Assembly (NCBI GenBank): GCA_964531675.1
Contig: CAZHFW010000013.1
Location: 27,835-91,834 of the forward strand
Direction of reading: 5' to 3'
From: CAZHFW01 sp964531675
GTDB taxonomy: Bacteria > Planctomycetota > Phycisphaerae > Phycisphaerales > UBA1924
Length of the DNA stretch: 64,000 nucleotides
Part shown: in pieces, positions 8,999 through 16,985 of the stretch
Position numbering within the stretch: position 1 is the first letter of the stretch
How the letters are laid out: each line of letters begins with the position of its first letter
Notes under the pieces: generated by a model
Databases searched by the model: none
Told to the model about the DNA's origin: nothing
Seen by the model: the letters and a program-made list of their open reading frames with translations, nothing else
Program-made: the position numbers and the translations under genes

Positions 8999-9808
8999 TT
9001 AACGCTTGGCCGGGGTGGCTGATGCATTCACCGGCGCCAGATCCAGAGGCTTGGCGGGAAGCTTGGTGGAGAGGCTGGGCCAGAAGTTCTCCAGAGGCAT
9101 ATCCATGCCGACCCAGAAGGGTTGGGCAGCACGCTCGGAGAGAATCGCCGCCGGGGCCAGATCCTGCTTGCTGGCCAAGGCCTGACTGGACGCGGGCTCA
9201 GATCCGAGCGTCCAGCGGCGCGGGGCTTCGCCCGAAGAGCTCGAGCCAAGCTTGAGTCCCAGGGCCCTGGGCTTGGGTTCCGAGGGCTGAGCCGCGGGCA
9301 AGAGCCCGGTCTGGAGCGTCGCGACCGCCTGGCGGACCTGCGACGCGCCGGTGTCCACCGCAGAACGGCTCGCCTCGACCATGGAACTCACGGGGGCAGG
9401 AGATTCGGAAGCGATCGGAGTCGAGCCCGGGGCGTGACGCTCCTGGAGCACCAGCCCCACGACGCCCGCGGCCAGCGCGACGCCCGCAGCGATGCGCGAC
9501 CAGTAGAGCACTCGGCGCTTGCGGCTCGGCAGAATGATGCCGCGATCTTCGAGCTGACCGAGGATCGACGCGGTCAGATCCGGAGCTTCAATCGGCTGAC
9601 GCATCGCCAGGTGCAGGCGCTCGGCGCGCTCGAAAGCCGCCTGACGCTCGGGGGAACGGGCGAGCTCCTGCTCGAGCGCACGGCGGGCGGCGTCGGTGAG
9701 CGCGCCGTCGGCGTGGGCGTCGAGCAGACGCTCGAAGGCATGATCGGTGAGGCCCGGCGCAGGCTCGGGCCTGCGGACCTTGGAGTGATGGTTCGAAGGT
9801 TGGCTCAC
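8999..9808 (-). CDS. Single-pass membrane anti-sigma factor-like protein
   Basis: The GTG at 9808 overlaps the stop of the ECF sigma gene (GTGA), a four-base overlap typical of translational coupling, so the start is well supported. The 269-residue product has a cytoplasmic helical N-terminal domain (FERLLDAHADGALTDAARRALEQEL) resembling anti-sigma domains, then one membrane helix at about residues 100-117 (IAAGVALAAGVVGLVL). A low-complexity periplasmic tail follows. No His-x3-Cys-x2-Cys zinc motif is visible, so it would be a non-zinc anti-sigma factor. Partner assignment rests on the overlap. Confidence 0.72.
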   Translation of the reverse strand: MSQPSNHHSKVRRPEPAPGLTDHAFERLLDAHADGALTDAARRALEQELARSPERQAAFERAERLHLAMRQPIEAPDLTASILGQLEDRGIILPSRKRRVLYWSRIAAGVALAAGVVGLVLQERHAPGSTPIASESPAPVSSMVEASRSAVDTGASQVRQAVATLQTGLLPAAQPSEPKPRALGLKLGSSSSGEAPRRWTLGSEPASSQALASKQDLAPAAILSERAAQPFWVGMDMPLENFWPSLSTKLPAKPLDLAPVNASATPAKR

Positions 9809-10383
9809 AGCCAAGCCTCCTGGACCACGCGGGCCAGCTCGGGAATCTGATCCATGCACTCGCGGAGGCGACGCCGGCCGCGGTGCAGATGGCTCTTGAC
9901 GGTTCCCTCGGGCAGGTTCATCTGCTCGCAGATGAGCTTGATGGGCCAATCGTGCTGGTGGAAGAGCACCACGATCTCGCGCTGCTCGTCGGGCAAGGTC
10001 ATCAGGGCGCGCTGCAGCGCATCGCGGAGGTGCGTCTCGCGGGCCGCCAGGCGGAGCGTGGGTGATTCGGCGGGCCGGGACATGCCCTCGACCGCATCGG
10101 AGTCCGACGCGGGACGGAGCTTGGCGCAGGAGTTGAAGTACACGCGCCGCGCGATCGTGAAGAGCCAGGTCGAGAAGCGGAAGCGTGGGTCGAAGCGGTC
10201 GAGGTTCGCCAGTGCGCGCACAAAGGCGTCCTGCACGACGTCTTCGGCGACATCGACACGGCCGGAGAGTCGCAGGATGTAGCCGTAGAGCTGCGACTGG
10301 TGGGCGCGGATGAGCTCGCCAGCGGCGGCGCGTTCGCCCCGTGCGGCTCTTCGAATGAGGTTGAACTCGGACTCGCGGTCCAT
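9805..10383 (-). CDS. ECF-family RNA polymerase sigma factor
   Basis: The ATG at 10383 is preceded by AAAGGGG and gives 192 residues, the usual ECF length. Region 2 is clear (LYGYILRLSGRVDVAEDVVQDAFVRALANLDRFDPRFRFSTWLFTIARR, with the GRVDVAEDVVQD core), followed by a 30-residue linker. Region 4 has LMTLPDEQREIVVLFHQHDWPIKLICEQMNLPEGTVKSHLHRGRRRLRE with its helix-turn-helix. The product would redirect RNA polymerase in response to release from the membrane anti-sigma encoded immediately downstream. Open frame upstream of 10383 is non-coding shadow. Confidence 0.92.
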   Translation of the reverse strand: MDRESEFNLIRRAARGERAAAGELIRAHQSQLYGYILRLSGRVDVAEDVVQDAFVRALANLDRFDPRFRFSTWLFTIARRVYFNSCAKLRPASDSDAVEGMSRPAESPTLRLAARETHLRDALQRALMTLPDEQREIVVLFHQHDWPIKLICEQMNLPEGTVKSHLHRGRRRLRECMDQIPELARVVQEAWL

Positions 10384-10514
10384 CAACGCCCCTTTGGCCG
10401 ACGCCGCCACTTGTGCGTCAGCACGCAATCCCACGTCTAAATGTACCGACGGCCCGGCCGGTGGTTTCACCAAAAGACCAAGCGGCAATCGAATGCTGCG
10501 GGCTTCAAAATGGG

Positions 10515-10546
10515 CAGGGGCCCCGGATTCGCTCCCGGGGCCCCTG
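10515..10546 (-). terminator. Terminator after B12-fold protein gene
   Basis: Perfect 12-bp stem CAGGGGCCCCGG / CCGGGGCCCCTG with an 8-base loop. On the minus strand it is followed by CCCATTTTG. It separates the gene at 10598 from the sigma factor gene. Confidence 0.65.
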
Positions 10547-10597
10547 GCCATGTGTTCGCAGATTGTTCTGGCCCATCCGTGGGGAGATGGGAGAGGT

Positions 10598-11332
10598 TCA
10601 GGCCGCAGCACGACGGCGGTTGGCCTGGGCCTGCTTGATGCGCTCGGCCTCGATGGTGCGGAGGTTGCGGAGCTTGACGCCCTGGGCACGCTCCTCCATG
10701 GCCTCGTCGAGGACGTGGATGAGGTCCAGGGGGTGCGGCGCGAACAGGTCGGCGCCGATCTCTTCCGCGAGGCCCTCGGCGCGATTGAAGACGCCGGCGC
10801 CAACGCAGATGCGGGTGTCGTTGCACGCGCCGATCTCGCGGATCTGATCGATGATGCTGCGGATGCCCGGGAGATCCGAGGCGGCCGACGCGAACATGAG
10901 GAGCACGTCGGGCTTGGTGGCCTGGGTCTGCGCCAGGATCTCGTCGGCAGGGACGCCGCCGCCGGCGAAAGTTACTTCATATCCAGCGGTTTCGAGCAGA
11001 TCGACGGCCATCTGGGCGCCGAGTTCTTCGGACTCGCTCGGGCCGCAGGTGGTGAACACGCGGAAGCGGGTGGTGCCCGAACGCTCGAGGGAGGACGCGG
11101 CCTGATCGATGAGCTGGCGGAGAAGACGCGTCGCGAAGTGGTAGCTGAGGCTGGTCATCTGATCGGAGCGGTGCAGCTTCTCGATCAGCTCATACGCGGG
11201 CCAGAACAGGCCAGTGATGACTTTGGTCGCACCCGCCTTGGCGAGCGCGTCCTGCACGATGGTGCGGGCGGCGTGGCGATCGCCGTTGATCAGGGTTTCG
11301 AAAAGTCTCTCGACGAGAAGCTCCTGGCTCAT
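10598..11332 (-). CDS. Cobalamin-binding-fold protein lacking the axial histidine
   Basis: The 244-residue protein has an N-terminal helical cap domain (about residues 1-85) and a Rossmann-like B12-binding domain (about 90-205: FTTCGPSESEELGAQMAVDLLETAGYEV then FAGGGVPADEI), the arrangement of methionine synthase and CarH-type B12 modules. The position that should hold the cobalamin-ligating His (E-x-H-x-x-G) reads SESEELG, so the lower ligand is missing. It may bind another cobamide form base-on, a different ligand, or nothing. There is no DNA-binding domain and no methyltransferase gene nearby. Single gene with its own terminator. Confidence 0.7.
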   Translation of the reverse strand: MSQELLVERLFETLINGDRHAARTIVQDALAKAGATKVITGLFWPAYELIEKLHRSDQMTSLSYHFATRLLRQLIDQAASSLERSGTTRFRVFTTCGPSESEELGAQMAVDLLETAGYEVTFAGGGVPADEILAQTQATKPDVLLMFASAASDLPGIRSIIDQIREIGACNDTRICVGAGVFNRAEGLAEEIGADLFAPHPLDLIHVLDEAMEERAQGVKLRNLRTIEAERIKQAQANRRRAAA

Positions 11333-11595
11333 GATGGAAACAGCTCCGTTGAAGTCACCGACCGGAGCGGCTCCACCGCGTCAGGCCTTCGAACATCTCC
11401 TCAGCCCCCGGCATCCCCGGGGCCACGCGACCATGCGTCGCGGGTTTGGTCTATCGATCCCCCCCCGCGACGAGCGTGAATGACGAAAAGCGTGCGCTCC
11501 AAAGCTGCGCCCGAGAAGCATGGCCCGATAAGAACGTTGCCTGGTGGCCAAGAAGGCCCAACCGACAGAAAGTTATCGGACACAGACGCGCAGGA

Positions 11596-12390
11596 TCAGC
11601 CAGCGCGGATGCCCCGATAACACACGCAAACCCCGAATGTCAGGGGGTTGGCCGCCACATCCTTGAAGCCCACCGCAGCCATCGCGGCCTGCATTTCTTC
11701 GCGGCTCATGAAGGTGGAGACCGAGCGCGGGAGGTACTTGTACGCCCCGCTCTTGTCGCCCGAGACCCAGGTCGCGGTCATGGGCATGATGCGCTCGCAC
11801 CAGATGTCGTTGCCAAATCGGATCAGGGGGTTGCGGGGCTTGTCGAACTCGAGCACGACGAGCCTGCCCCCGGGCTTGAGCACGCGGGCGAACTCGGCCA
11901 GCGCCTTTCTGGGATCGGAGACGTTGCGGATCCCGAACGCGATCGACAGCACGTCGAAGCTGGCGTCGGGGAACTGCAGGTTCATCGCGTCGGCGCCAAC
12001 GTAGGTGATCTTGGAAGCCTGCTCGGGCGTCAGTTTTGCCTGCTTTTTGCGGGCCAGTTCGAGCATTTCGGGCGTGAAGTCACCGCCGGTGACTTTGGAC
12101 GCGGGCGTGCGCGCGAAGGCCTCGGTGAGATCGCCCGTGCCGCAGGCCATGTCCAGGACGTGATCGCCGGGCTTCACCTGCGCGATGCGCACCGTGCGGA
12201 CCCTCCAGCGCTGGTCCAGTCCGAACGAGTGCAGGCGGTTGTTGAGGTCGTAGCTTCCCGCGATAGCGCCGAACATCGAGCGCACCTTGGAAGGCTTGTC
12301 CTGATGGGCGTGCGGATTGGAGAGCTCGGGGTCGGACCAGGCGACCTGGGGCGAAGCTCCGGAGGCGGGGTTGGGGGTCGTGGTGGTCAC
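11596..12390 (-). CDS. menG: Demethylmenaquinone/ubiquinone methyltransferase (UbiE/MenG)
   Basis: The start is set at GTG 12390; the frame upstream is Pro/Arg-rich shadow. The 264-residue SAM-dependent class I methyltransferase has the SAM-binding loop LDMACGTGDLTEAFA, then GDFTPEMLELA. The family signatures YDLNNRLHSFGLDQRWR near the N-terminus and FGIRNVSDPRKALAEFARVLKPGG follow. It catalyses C-methylation of the quinone ring in the last steps of menaquinone (or ubiquinone) synthesis. Other menaquinone genes are not in the window, so which quinone is made cannot be told here. Confidence 0.9.
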   Translation of the reverse strand: MTTTTPNPASGASPQVAWSDPELSNPHAHQDKPSKVRSMFGAIAGSYDLNNRLHSFGLDQRWRVRTVRIAQVKPGDHVLDMACGTGDLTEAFARTPASKVTGGDFTPEMLELARKKQAKLTPEQASKITYVGADAMNLQFPDASFDVLSIAFGIRNVSDPRKALAEFARVLKPGGRLVVLEFDKPRNPLIRFGNDIWCERIMPMTATWVSGDKSGAYKYLPRSVSTFMSREEMQAAMAAVGFKDVAANPLTFGVCVCYRGIRAG

Positions 12391-12625
12391 AGGCGTCGGC
12401 GTGAAAGATTGAGGATCACAAATCAGGCCCGCGAAGGCGTTATTCTCGGACCAAGGCTTTGGCCCCGCCAACCCGCGGCAGGCTGGCCAGGTGTTGGCCC
12501 GGGCGTTTAGGCTTTGAAGCCCACGCACCCGGCGGTCCGAAGCGTATTTCGCCTCGGGGGCCGGCGTGGACGCTGGGCGCGAGGAAAGTTGGGCCGGTTC
12601 CCCGGCCCCTGGGAGGAACGCTGTG

Positions 12626-13606
12626 GTGAATCAGCTGCGCATGGGATGGGTGGTGCTGGCGAGCCTGGGGCTCCTGATGCTGGTCGGGTGCACGACCAAT
12701 CCGACCACGGGGCGGAGCCAGTTCAACGCGCTCTCCCGCTCGGACGAGATCGCGATGGGCGTGCAGGCGATGCCGAGCATGCTCAAGGAATACGGCGGGA
12801 AGGTCGCGCAGCAGGACCTGCAGGACTATGTGAGCTCGATCGGCAAGAAGATGGCGGCCCAGACCGAGGGCGACGCGCCGTCGCTTCCCTGGGAGTTCAC
12901 GCTGCTGGACTCGGACGTGATCAACGCCTTCGCGCTCCCCGGCGGCAAGGTGTTCATCTCGCGCGGGCTGGCGGAACGCATGACCAACGAGGCCCAGCTC
13001 GCGGGCGTGCTCGGACACGAGATCGGGCATGTGACCGCACGGCACATCAACGATCAGATCGCGCGCGAGACCGGCGCCAACATCTTCGCGCAGGTCGTCG
13101 GCGCCGTCGCGGGTGAAGCGGGAGGAGCCGTCGCGCAGGCGGCGCCCGTCGTCATCAATGTCGGCGGCAACGCGGTGCTCCTGAAGTACTCCCGGGATCA
13201 GGAGAGCGAGGCCGATGCGCTGGGCATGCGCTACATGACCAAGGTGGGCTACAACCCCATCGCGCAGCGGCAGGTCATGGAGATCCTTCAGAAGGCCTCC
13301 AAGGCCGAAGGTGGCCCGGGCGGCGAGTTCTTCGCGACCCACCCCTACCCCGAAACCCGCATCAAGCGCATCACGATCCTGCTCGAGAAGGACTACGCGT
13401 ACACCCAGAACAACCCGAAGTTCTCGCTGTATGAAGCGGATTTCAAGGCAAAATTCCTGAGCAAGGTGCACGCGGCGTTCCCGCCTGGAAGGCCCTTCAA
13501 CCAGAAGGACCACGAGCTGGCGCTCGCGAGCCTGCGGATGCCAAGCTTCGTGAACGACGCGGACTGCGACCGCTGCGCCAAGACGCACGAGTTCCACACG
13601 CGGTAA
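12626..13606 (+). CDS. M48-family metalloprotease lipoprotein
   Basis: GTG at 12626 lies 9 bases after GGGAGG; a GTG at 12623 is also possible. The protein of about 326 residues begins with a lipoprotein signal (LGLLMLVGC lipobox) and continues with NPTTGRSQFNALS. The zinc site is GVLGHEIGHVTARHI with the third ligand in ESEADALGMRYM, the M48B/BepA-LoiP type. The likely role is quality control of envelope proteins on the periplasmic face of a membrane. A distinctive C-terminal segment with DADCDRC extends past the usual family end. It is divergent from menG across 235 bases. Confidence 0.9.
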   Translation: MNQLRMGWVVLASLGLLMLVGCTTNPTTGRSQFNALSRSDEIAMGVQAMPSMLKEYGGKVAQQDLQDYVSSIGKKMAAQTEGDAPSLPWEFTLLDSDVINAFALPGGKVFISRGLAERMTNEAQLAGVLGHEIGHVTARHINDQIARETGANIFAQVVGAVAGEAGGAVAQAAPVVINVGGNAVLLKYSRDQESEADALGMRYMTKVGYNPIAQRQVMEILQKASKAEGGPGGEFFATHPYPETRIKRITILLEKDYAYTQNNPKFSLYEADFKAKFLSKVHAAFPPGRPFNQKDHELALASLRMPSFVNDADCDRCAKTHEFHTR

Positions 13607-13647
13607 GAGGCGGGTGCGAGACGTGCCACCTCGGATTCACGCACACG

Positions 13648-13676
13648 CCTGGATTGGACGCTTCGTCCAATCCAGG
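13648..13676. terminator. Hairpin 1 of the M48/purM convergent spacer
   Basis: Perfect 13-bp stem CCTGGATTGGACG / CGTCCAATCCAGG with the loop CTT, 42 bases after the M48 stop. No T-run follows, so it could be a terminator or a mobile palindrome. Confidence 0.55.
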
Positions 13677-13717
13677 ATGACGCCACGAAGCGATGTGATC
13701 GCGATGGGTGCGCTGAT

Positions 13718-13746
13718 CCCGGCTTGAGCGAAGCGCTCAAACCGGG
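13718..13746. repeat. Hairpin 2 of the M48/purM convergent spacer
   Basis: TTGAGCG / CGCTCAA with the loop AAG, extended by CCCGG/CCGGG arms after one mismatch. It is the second of three palindromes within 180 bases. Confidence 0.5.
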
Positions 13747-13800
13747 CGTGTGTGTGCGAGTGGGCAATGCGTTGCGTGTGCTGCTTGCGGGCGGGGTGCA

Positions 13801-13823
13801 CCGACCGCGGCGGCCGCGGTCGG
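13801..13823. terminator. Hairpin 3 of the M48/purM convergent spacer
   Basis: Perfect 10-bp GC stem CCGACCGCGG / CCGCGGTCGG with the loop CGG, 20 bases beyond the purM stop on the minus strand. It is the probable purM terminator, although without a T-tract. Confidence 0.5.
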
Positions 13824-13843
13824 TGGCACGCTGCTGGACCTGA

Positions 13844-15034
13844 TCAGTCCTTGACCTTCCCCTTGCCCTTCACGACCTCGCCGATGACGTAGACGGTTTC
13901 GCCGAGCTTTTCGAGCTGTTCCTTCACGGAGTCGGCGAAGGCGGGCTTGACGATGACGCAGTAGCCGATGCCCAGGTTGAAGACGCGCTTCATTTCCGCG
14001 TCGTCGATATCGCCTTGGTTCTGGAGGAACGAGAAGACGGGGAGCACGGGCCAGGACTTGCGGTCGATGATCGCGTCGCAATCGGGCGGGATGGAACGGA
14101 CGAGGTTTTCCGCGAGGCCCGACCCGGTGATGTTCGCCATGCCTGTGACGACGTTCTTCACCTTGTACGTGCGCTGGAGGCGCACGATGGATTCGGCGTA
14201 GATGCGCGTGGGCGTGAGGAGGACCTGGCCCAGGTTCGGAAGCGGGGCCTCCTGAGTTGTGCGGCGGGGGCGTTTGGGGGTTGGGCGTTTGGTAGAGGGG
14301 GAAGAGGAGAGAGGGGAGGACGCGGAGTCCTCTCGCTTGCGCGAGAGGCTCTGACTGACTGCGTCGGGGTAGATCTTGGAGAGGTCGAGGCCCGCGTGCT
14401 TTACGACCTTGCGGACGAGGGAGTAGCCGTTGGAGTGGATGCCGCTGGACGCGAGGCCGAGGATGACGTCGCCCGGCCTGACGCGTTCGGGCTTCATGGC
14501 GCGTTTGAGTTCGACGACGCCCACGCAGAAGCCCGCGATGTCGAAATCGCCCGGCGCGTAGAGGTCGGGCATGTTGGCGGTTTCGCCTCCCAAGAGCGCG
14601 CAGCCGGCCTGCCGGCAGCCTTCCGCGACGCCTTCGACGAGGGCTGCGAGCATCGGCTTGTCGATCTTCGGGACCGCGATGTAGTCCAGGAAGAACAGGG
14701 GTTCGGCGCCCTGAACAATGAGGTCGTTGACGTTCATCGCGACCAGATCGATGCCCACGGTGTTGAAGACGCCCATGTCGGCCGCGAGCTTGATCTTGGT
14801 GCCCACGCCGTCACAGCAGGCGACCAGCACCGGATCCTTGTAGTTGCGTTTGAAGAGTCGTTCGTTGAAGTCGAGGCGGAACAGGCCCGCGAATCCGCCC
14901 GGGTTCGGGATGACGCGCGGCCCGAAGGTCCGGCGCATGACGGACTCGAGGCCTTCGGCGAAGGAGTCCTTGGCGTCGATGTCCACGCCGGCAGCGGCGT
15001 ACGTGAGGCCGTTTTTGGCGGTCTGGCGTCCCAT
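13844..15034 (-). CDS. purM: Phosphoribosylformylglycinamidine cyclo-ligase (AIR synthetase) with internal insertion
   Basis: PurM converts FGAM to AIR with ATP in purine synthesis. The 396-residue product shows LTYAAAGVDIDAKD, VACCDGVGTKIKLA, MNVNDLIVQGAEPLFFLDYIA, ALLGGETANMPD and GLASSGIHSNGYSLVRK. The C-terminal half has LLTPTRIYAESI and MANITGSGLAENLVR. It is longer than typical (about 345) because about 37 residues rich in Ser, Lys, Arg and Pro interrupt the chain before PNLGQVLLTPTRIY. The ATG at 15034 has no Shine-Dalgarno but has TATCCT six bases upstream, suggesting leaderless mRNA. Confidence 0.93.
   Translation of the reverse strand: MGRQTAKNGLTYAAAGVDIDAKDSFAEGLESVMRRTFGPRVIPNPGGFAGLFRLDFNERLFKRNYKDPVLVACCDGVGTKIKLAADMGVFNTVGIDLVAMNVNDLIVQGAEPLFFLDYIAVPKIDKPMLAALVEGVAEGCRQAGCALLGGETANMPDLYAPGDFDIAGFCVGVVELKRAMKPERVRPGDVILGLASSGIHSNGYSLVRKVVKHAGLDLSKIYPDAVSQSLSRKREDSASSPLSSSPSTKRPTPKRPRRTTQEAPLPNLGQVLLTPTRIYAESIVRLQRTYKVKNVVTGMANITGSGLAENLVRSIPPDCDAIIDRKSWPVLPVFSFLQNQGDIDDAEMKRVFNLGIGYCVIVKPAFADSVKEQLEKLGETVYVIGEVVKGKGKVKD
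14249..14359 (-). repeat. 111-base in-frame insertion inside purM
   Basis: These 37 codons encode a Ser/Lys/Arg/Pro-rich stretch absent from the usual PurM family. On the plus strand it contains a polypurine run (14293-14319) and a palindrome CCTCTCGC-TTGC-GCGAGAGG at 14329-14348. The base composition differs from the flanking coding sequence. Confidence 0.6.
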
Positions 15035-15113
15035 GACCGGAGGATAGCGGGGACGATGGTGGGCGGAAGCCGACATCGGGGCGGCTCAGGCCCGCCTCGG
15101 GTACGCTTTGGCC

Positions 15114-15506
15114 ATGAAGCACGCCAAGGTCGCCTTTGCCTGCAGCCTCGTCGTCGCCCTCGCGGGTTGCGCCACGAGCCGGTACGACCAGCTCCTGTCC
15201 AAGGCGGGGCGGGTGGAATCGGACCTCAAGAAAGAGCAGAAGAAGGTCCTGGCGCTGGAGGCTTCCGATCCCGCGCGGGCGAGCAAGCTCGATCACCTGA
15301 CCTCGCTGCGGGCGCAGCTCTCGGCGGCCAACGTCGGCCTTTCGACGGTTCGGCACGCGCTGCCCGACGACAAGAAGGACATCGGCTACGACGTGCTCGA
15401 CCAGGTGTACGACACGATCGATTGGAACATCCCGCTCGGGCCGAATGACAAGGGGCTCAAGGCGATGCCCCGCTCGTTCTCGAGCGGCGTGCTCAGGCTC
15501 GATTGA
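15114..15506 (+). CDS. Small lipoprotein of unknown function
   Basis: The 130-residue protein begins MKHAKVAFACSLVVALAGCAT, a standard lipoprotein signal with an ALAGC lipobox. A charged, probably coiled-coil segment follows (KAGRVESDLKKEQKKVLALEASD). It is divergent from purM across 79 bases. There is no ribosome-binding site; TACGCT ends six bases before the ATG, consistent with leaderless transcription. Its end converges with ybjQ, with 12 bases between the stops. No family recognised. Confidence 0.72.
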   Translation: MKHAKVAFACSLVVALAGCATSRYDQLLSKAGRVESDLKKEQKKVLALEASDPARASKLDHLTSLRAQLSAANVGLSTVRHALPDDKKDIGYDVLDQVYDTIDWNIPLGPNDKGLKAMPRSFSSGVLRLD

Positions 15507-15518
15507 GTCTGGCCGGGC

Positions 15519-15848
15519 TCAGCTCGGCTCGATGACGACCGCGGTGCCGTAGCACAGCACTTCGGTGGCCCGCCCGCCGCCGCCGATCTCGGAGGCGTCG
15601 AAGCAGAGGCCGACGATGGCGTTGGCGCCGACGGCTCGGGCGTGGTCGATGAGCAGTTCGTAGGCCTGCTGGCGGGCCTGCTCGCACATCTCGGTGTAGG
15701 CGCCGATCCGGCCGCCAACGATGGTCTTGAGGCCGCCGAGGATGCCTTGGGAGATGGTGGGCGCGCGGACGATCAGCCCGCGCACGACGCCGCGATACTC
15801 CTTGATCCTGTATCCTTCGATGGTGAACGTCGTGGTGACGGGAATCAT
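15519..15848 (-). CDS. YbjQ/UPF0145 family protein
   Basis: The 109-residue product from the ATG at 15848 (strong GAGGAG site upstream) matches the YbjQ family. It has EYRGVVRGLIVRAPTISQGI, the conserved ARQQAYELLIDHARAVGANAIVGLCFDASEI and ATEVLCYGTAVVIE. Members form pentameric rings and are sometimes called heavy-metal-binding; the biochemical role is not established. The length is typical of the family. Confidence 0.87.
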   Translation of the reverse strand: MIPVTTTFTIEGYRIKEYRGVVRGLIVRAPTISQGILGGLKTIVGGRIGAYTEMCEQARQQAYELLIDHARAVGANAIVGLCFDASEIGGGGRATEVLCYGTAVVIEPS

Positions 15849-15934
15849 GTCGTGGCTCCTCAAAGGAGCGTCCACGTTATCAGGTTGCACGCCCTTTGGA
15901 TGAGCAGGCCAGACAATCCCAGGAACGGACGGCC

Positions 15935-16483
15935 ATGGGACCTTTGGTGCCCGAACCGGTGCACGGGTCACCCGCGGACCTGCTTCCCGCGCCGCCGGAT
16001 GCGCTGATCCCGGAGGACAGGCTTCCCTTCGAGTCCGAAGGCCCTTGGTGGAGGCCGGGCTGGCAGCACGTGGCGCGGGTCATTGCATGGCGCTGGGTGA
16101 TTCTGCTTCCAGCGCTGGCGATCGGGATCGGCGGGCCTTACGAGCTAATCATGGACCGTGCGTTCATGCCCATGGCAGCGGCGTCGTTCAAGCTCATCGT
16201 CTTTTCGTGGGGCGTGATCATCACGATCGTGGCGTGGGGAATCCGCCACGCGGTCGCCGGCCGCAAGGACATGTTCTGCATCCACTGCGGCTATTCGGTG
16301 CACGGGCTCGGCGAGCGCGGCCAGTGTCCCGAGTGCGGACGCTTCTTCAACGTCTCGATGATCAACGAGTATCGCAAGGACCCGCACTTCTTCGTCCAGC
16401 GCCACAAGGCGCTGAAGAACGCCAGGCCCAGCGTGATCTTCCGGGCCGGGACGGGCCCCACCGCCAACGACGGCACGCGTTGA
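15935..16483 (+). CDS. Two-helix membrane protein with C-terminal zinc ribbon
   Basis: The start at the ATG at 15935 follows AGGAACGG. The 182-residue protein has a Pro-rich N-terminus, two membrane helices (about residues 52-72 and 82-107) and a zinc ribbon CIHCGYSVHGLGERGQCPEC. The form C-x2-CGY-x2-HGL-x-n-CPECG is frequent in planctomycete membrane proteins of unknown function. The tail beyond the ribbon is basic. Its stop lies three bases from the convergent DinB gene. No enzymatic motif is visible. Confidence 0.7.
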   Translation: MGPLVPEPVHGSPADLLPAPPDALIPEDRLPFESEGPWWRPGWQHVARVIAWRWVILLPALAIGIGGPYELIMDRAFMPMAAASFKLIVFSWGVIITIVAWGIRHAVAGRKDMFCIHCGYSVHGLGERGQCPECGRFFNVSMINEYRKDPHFFVQRHKALKNARPSVIFRAGTGPTANDGTR

Positions 16484-16486
16484 GCA

Positions 16487-16963
16487 TCACCAGCCCAGGG
16501 GCTTGCCGAGCAGCTGCCGCTTCTTGCGGAGGTGCTCCATGTGGTGGTTCACGTGCCAGACGTAGAGCTCGACCATGCCTCCGAGGGTCATCAGGCCGTT
16601 CTGATTGTGGACGCCCTGCCTGGCGAAGGCCTCGTCGGGGAGGGTGCGGAGCCACTGCGCGTTGAACTTGCGGTTGAGCGCGAAGATGTCGGTGACGAGC
16701 TTGAGATCGGCCCGGTGATACTCAAGCTTGCTGGCCATCGCGGTCTCGTCGTAGGCGATGATGAGCGGCTTGTCCTCGGCGGCGATGCGGCGCATGCGAT
16801 GCGTGGCGGCCAGATCGCTCTCGAGCAGGTGGACGACGATCTGCTGGATGCTCCAGGTGCCCGGGATCGGGAACGCGTGAAGATCCGGGGCTGAAAGTCC
16901 CTGGATCGCGCGTGCGGGCACATCGGCGAGGGCTTCGAACTGGTCGATGACAGAGCGGTTCAT
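16487..16963 (-). CDS. DinB-family protein
   Basis: The 158-residue protein has the four-helix DinB/YfiT layout: WSIQQIVVHLLESDLAATHRMRR carries the first His, and the C-terminal HVNHHMEHLRKKR carries the others of the metal-binding triad. The family includes thiol-dependent S-transferases and damage-inducible proteins; a specific substrate cannot be inferred. A GGAGG ribosome-binding site precedes the ATG, 22 bases after the SDR gene on the same strand, so the two are probably co-transcribed. Confidence 0.85.
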   Translation of the reverse strand: MNRSVIDQFEALADVPARAIQGLSAPDLHAFPIPGTWSIQQIVVHLLESDLAATHRMRRIAAEDKPLIIAYDETAMASKLEYHRADLKLVTDIFALNRKFNAQWLRTLPDEAFARQGVHNQNGLMTLGGMVELYVWHVNHHMEHLRKKRQLLGKPLGW

Positions 16964-16985
16964 GGTTCCCTCCGGGAATGCGTGT

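Noticed and set aside
12514..13116. A 200-codon plus-strand frame overlapping the M48 gene in another frame.
   Set aside because: It is Arg/Gly/Ala-rich shadow of the M48 protease, whose frame has the HEIGH motif and a lipoprotein signal.
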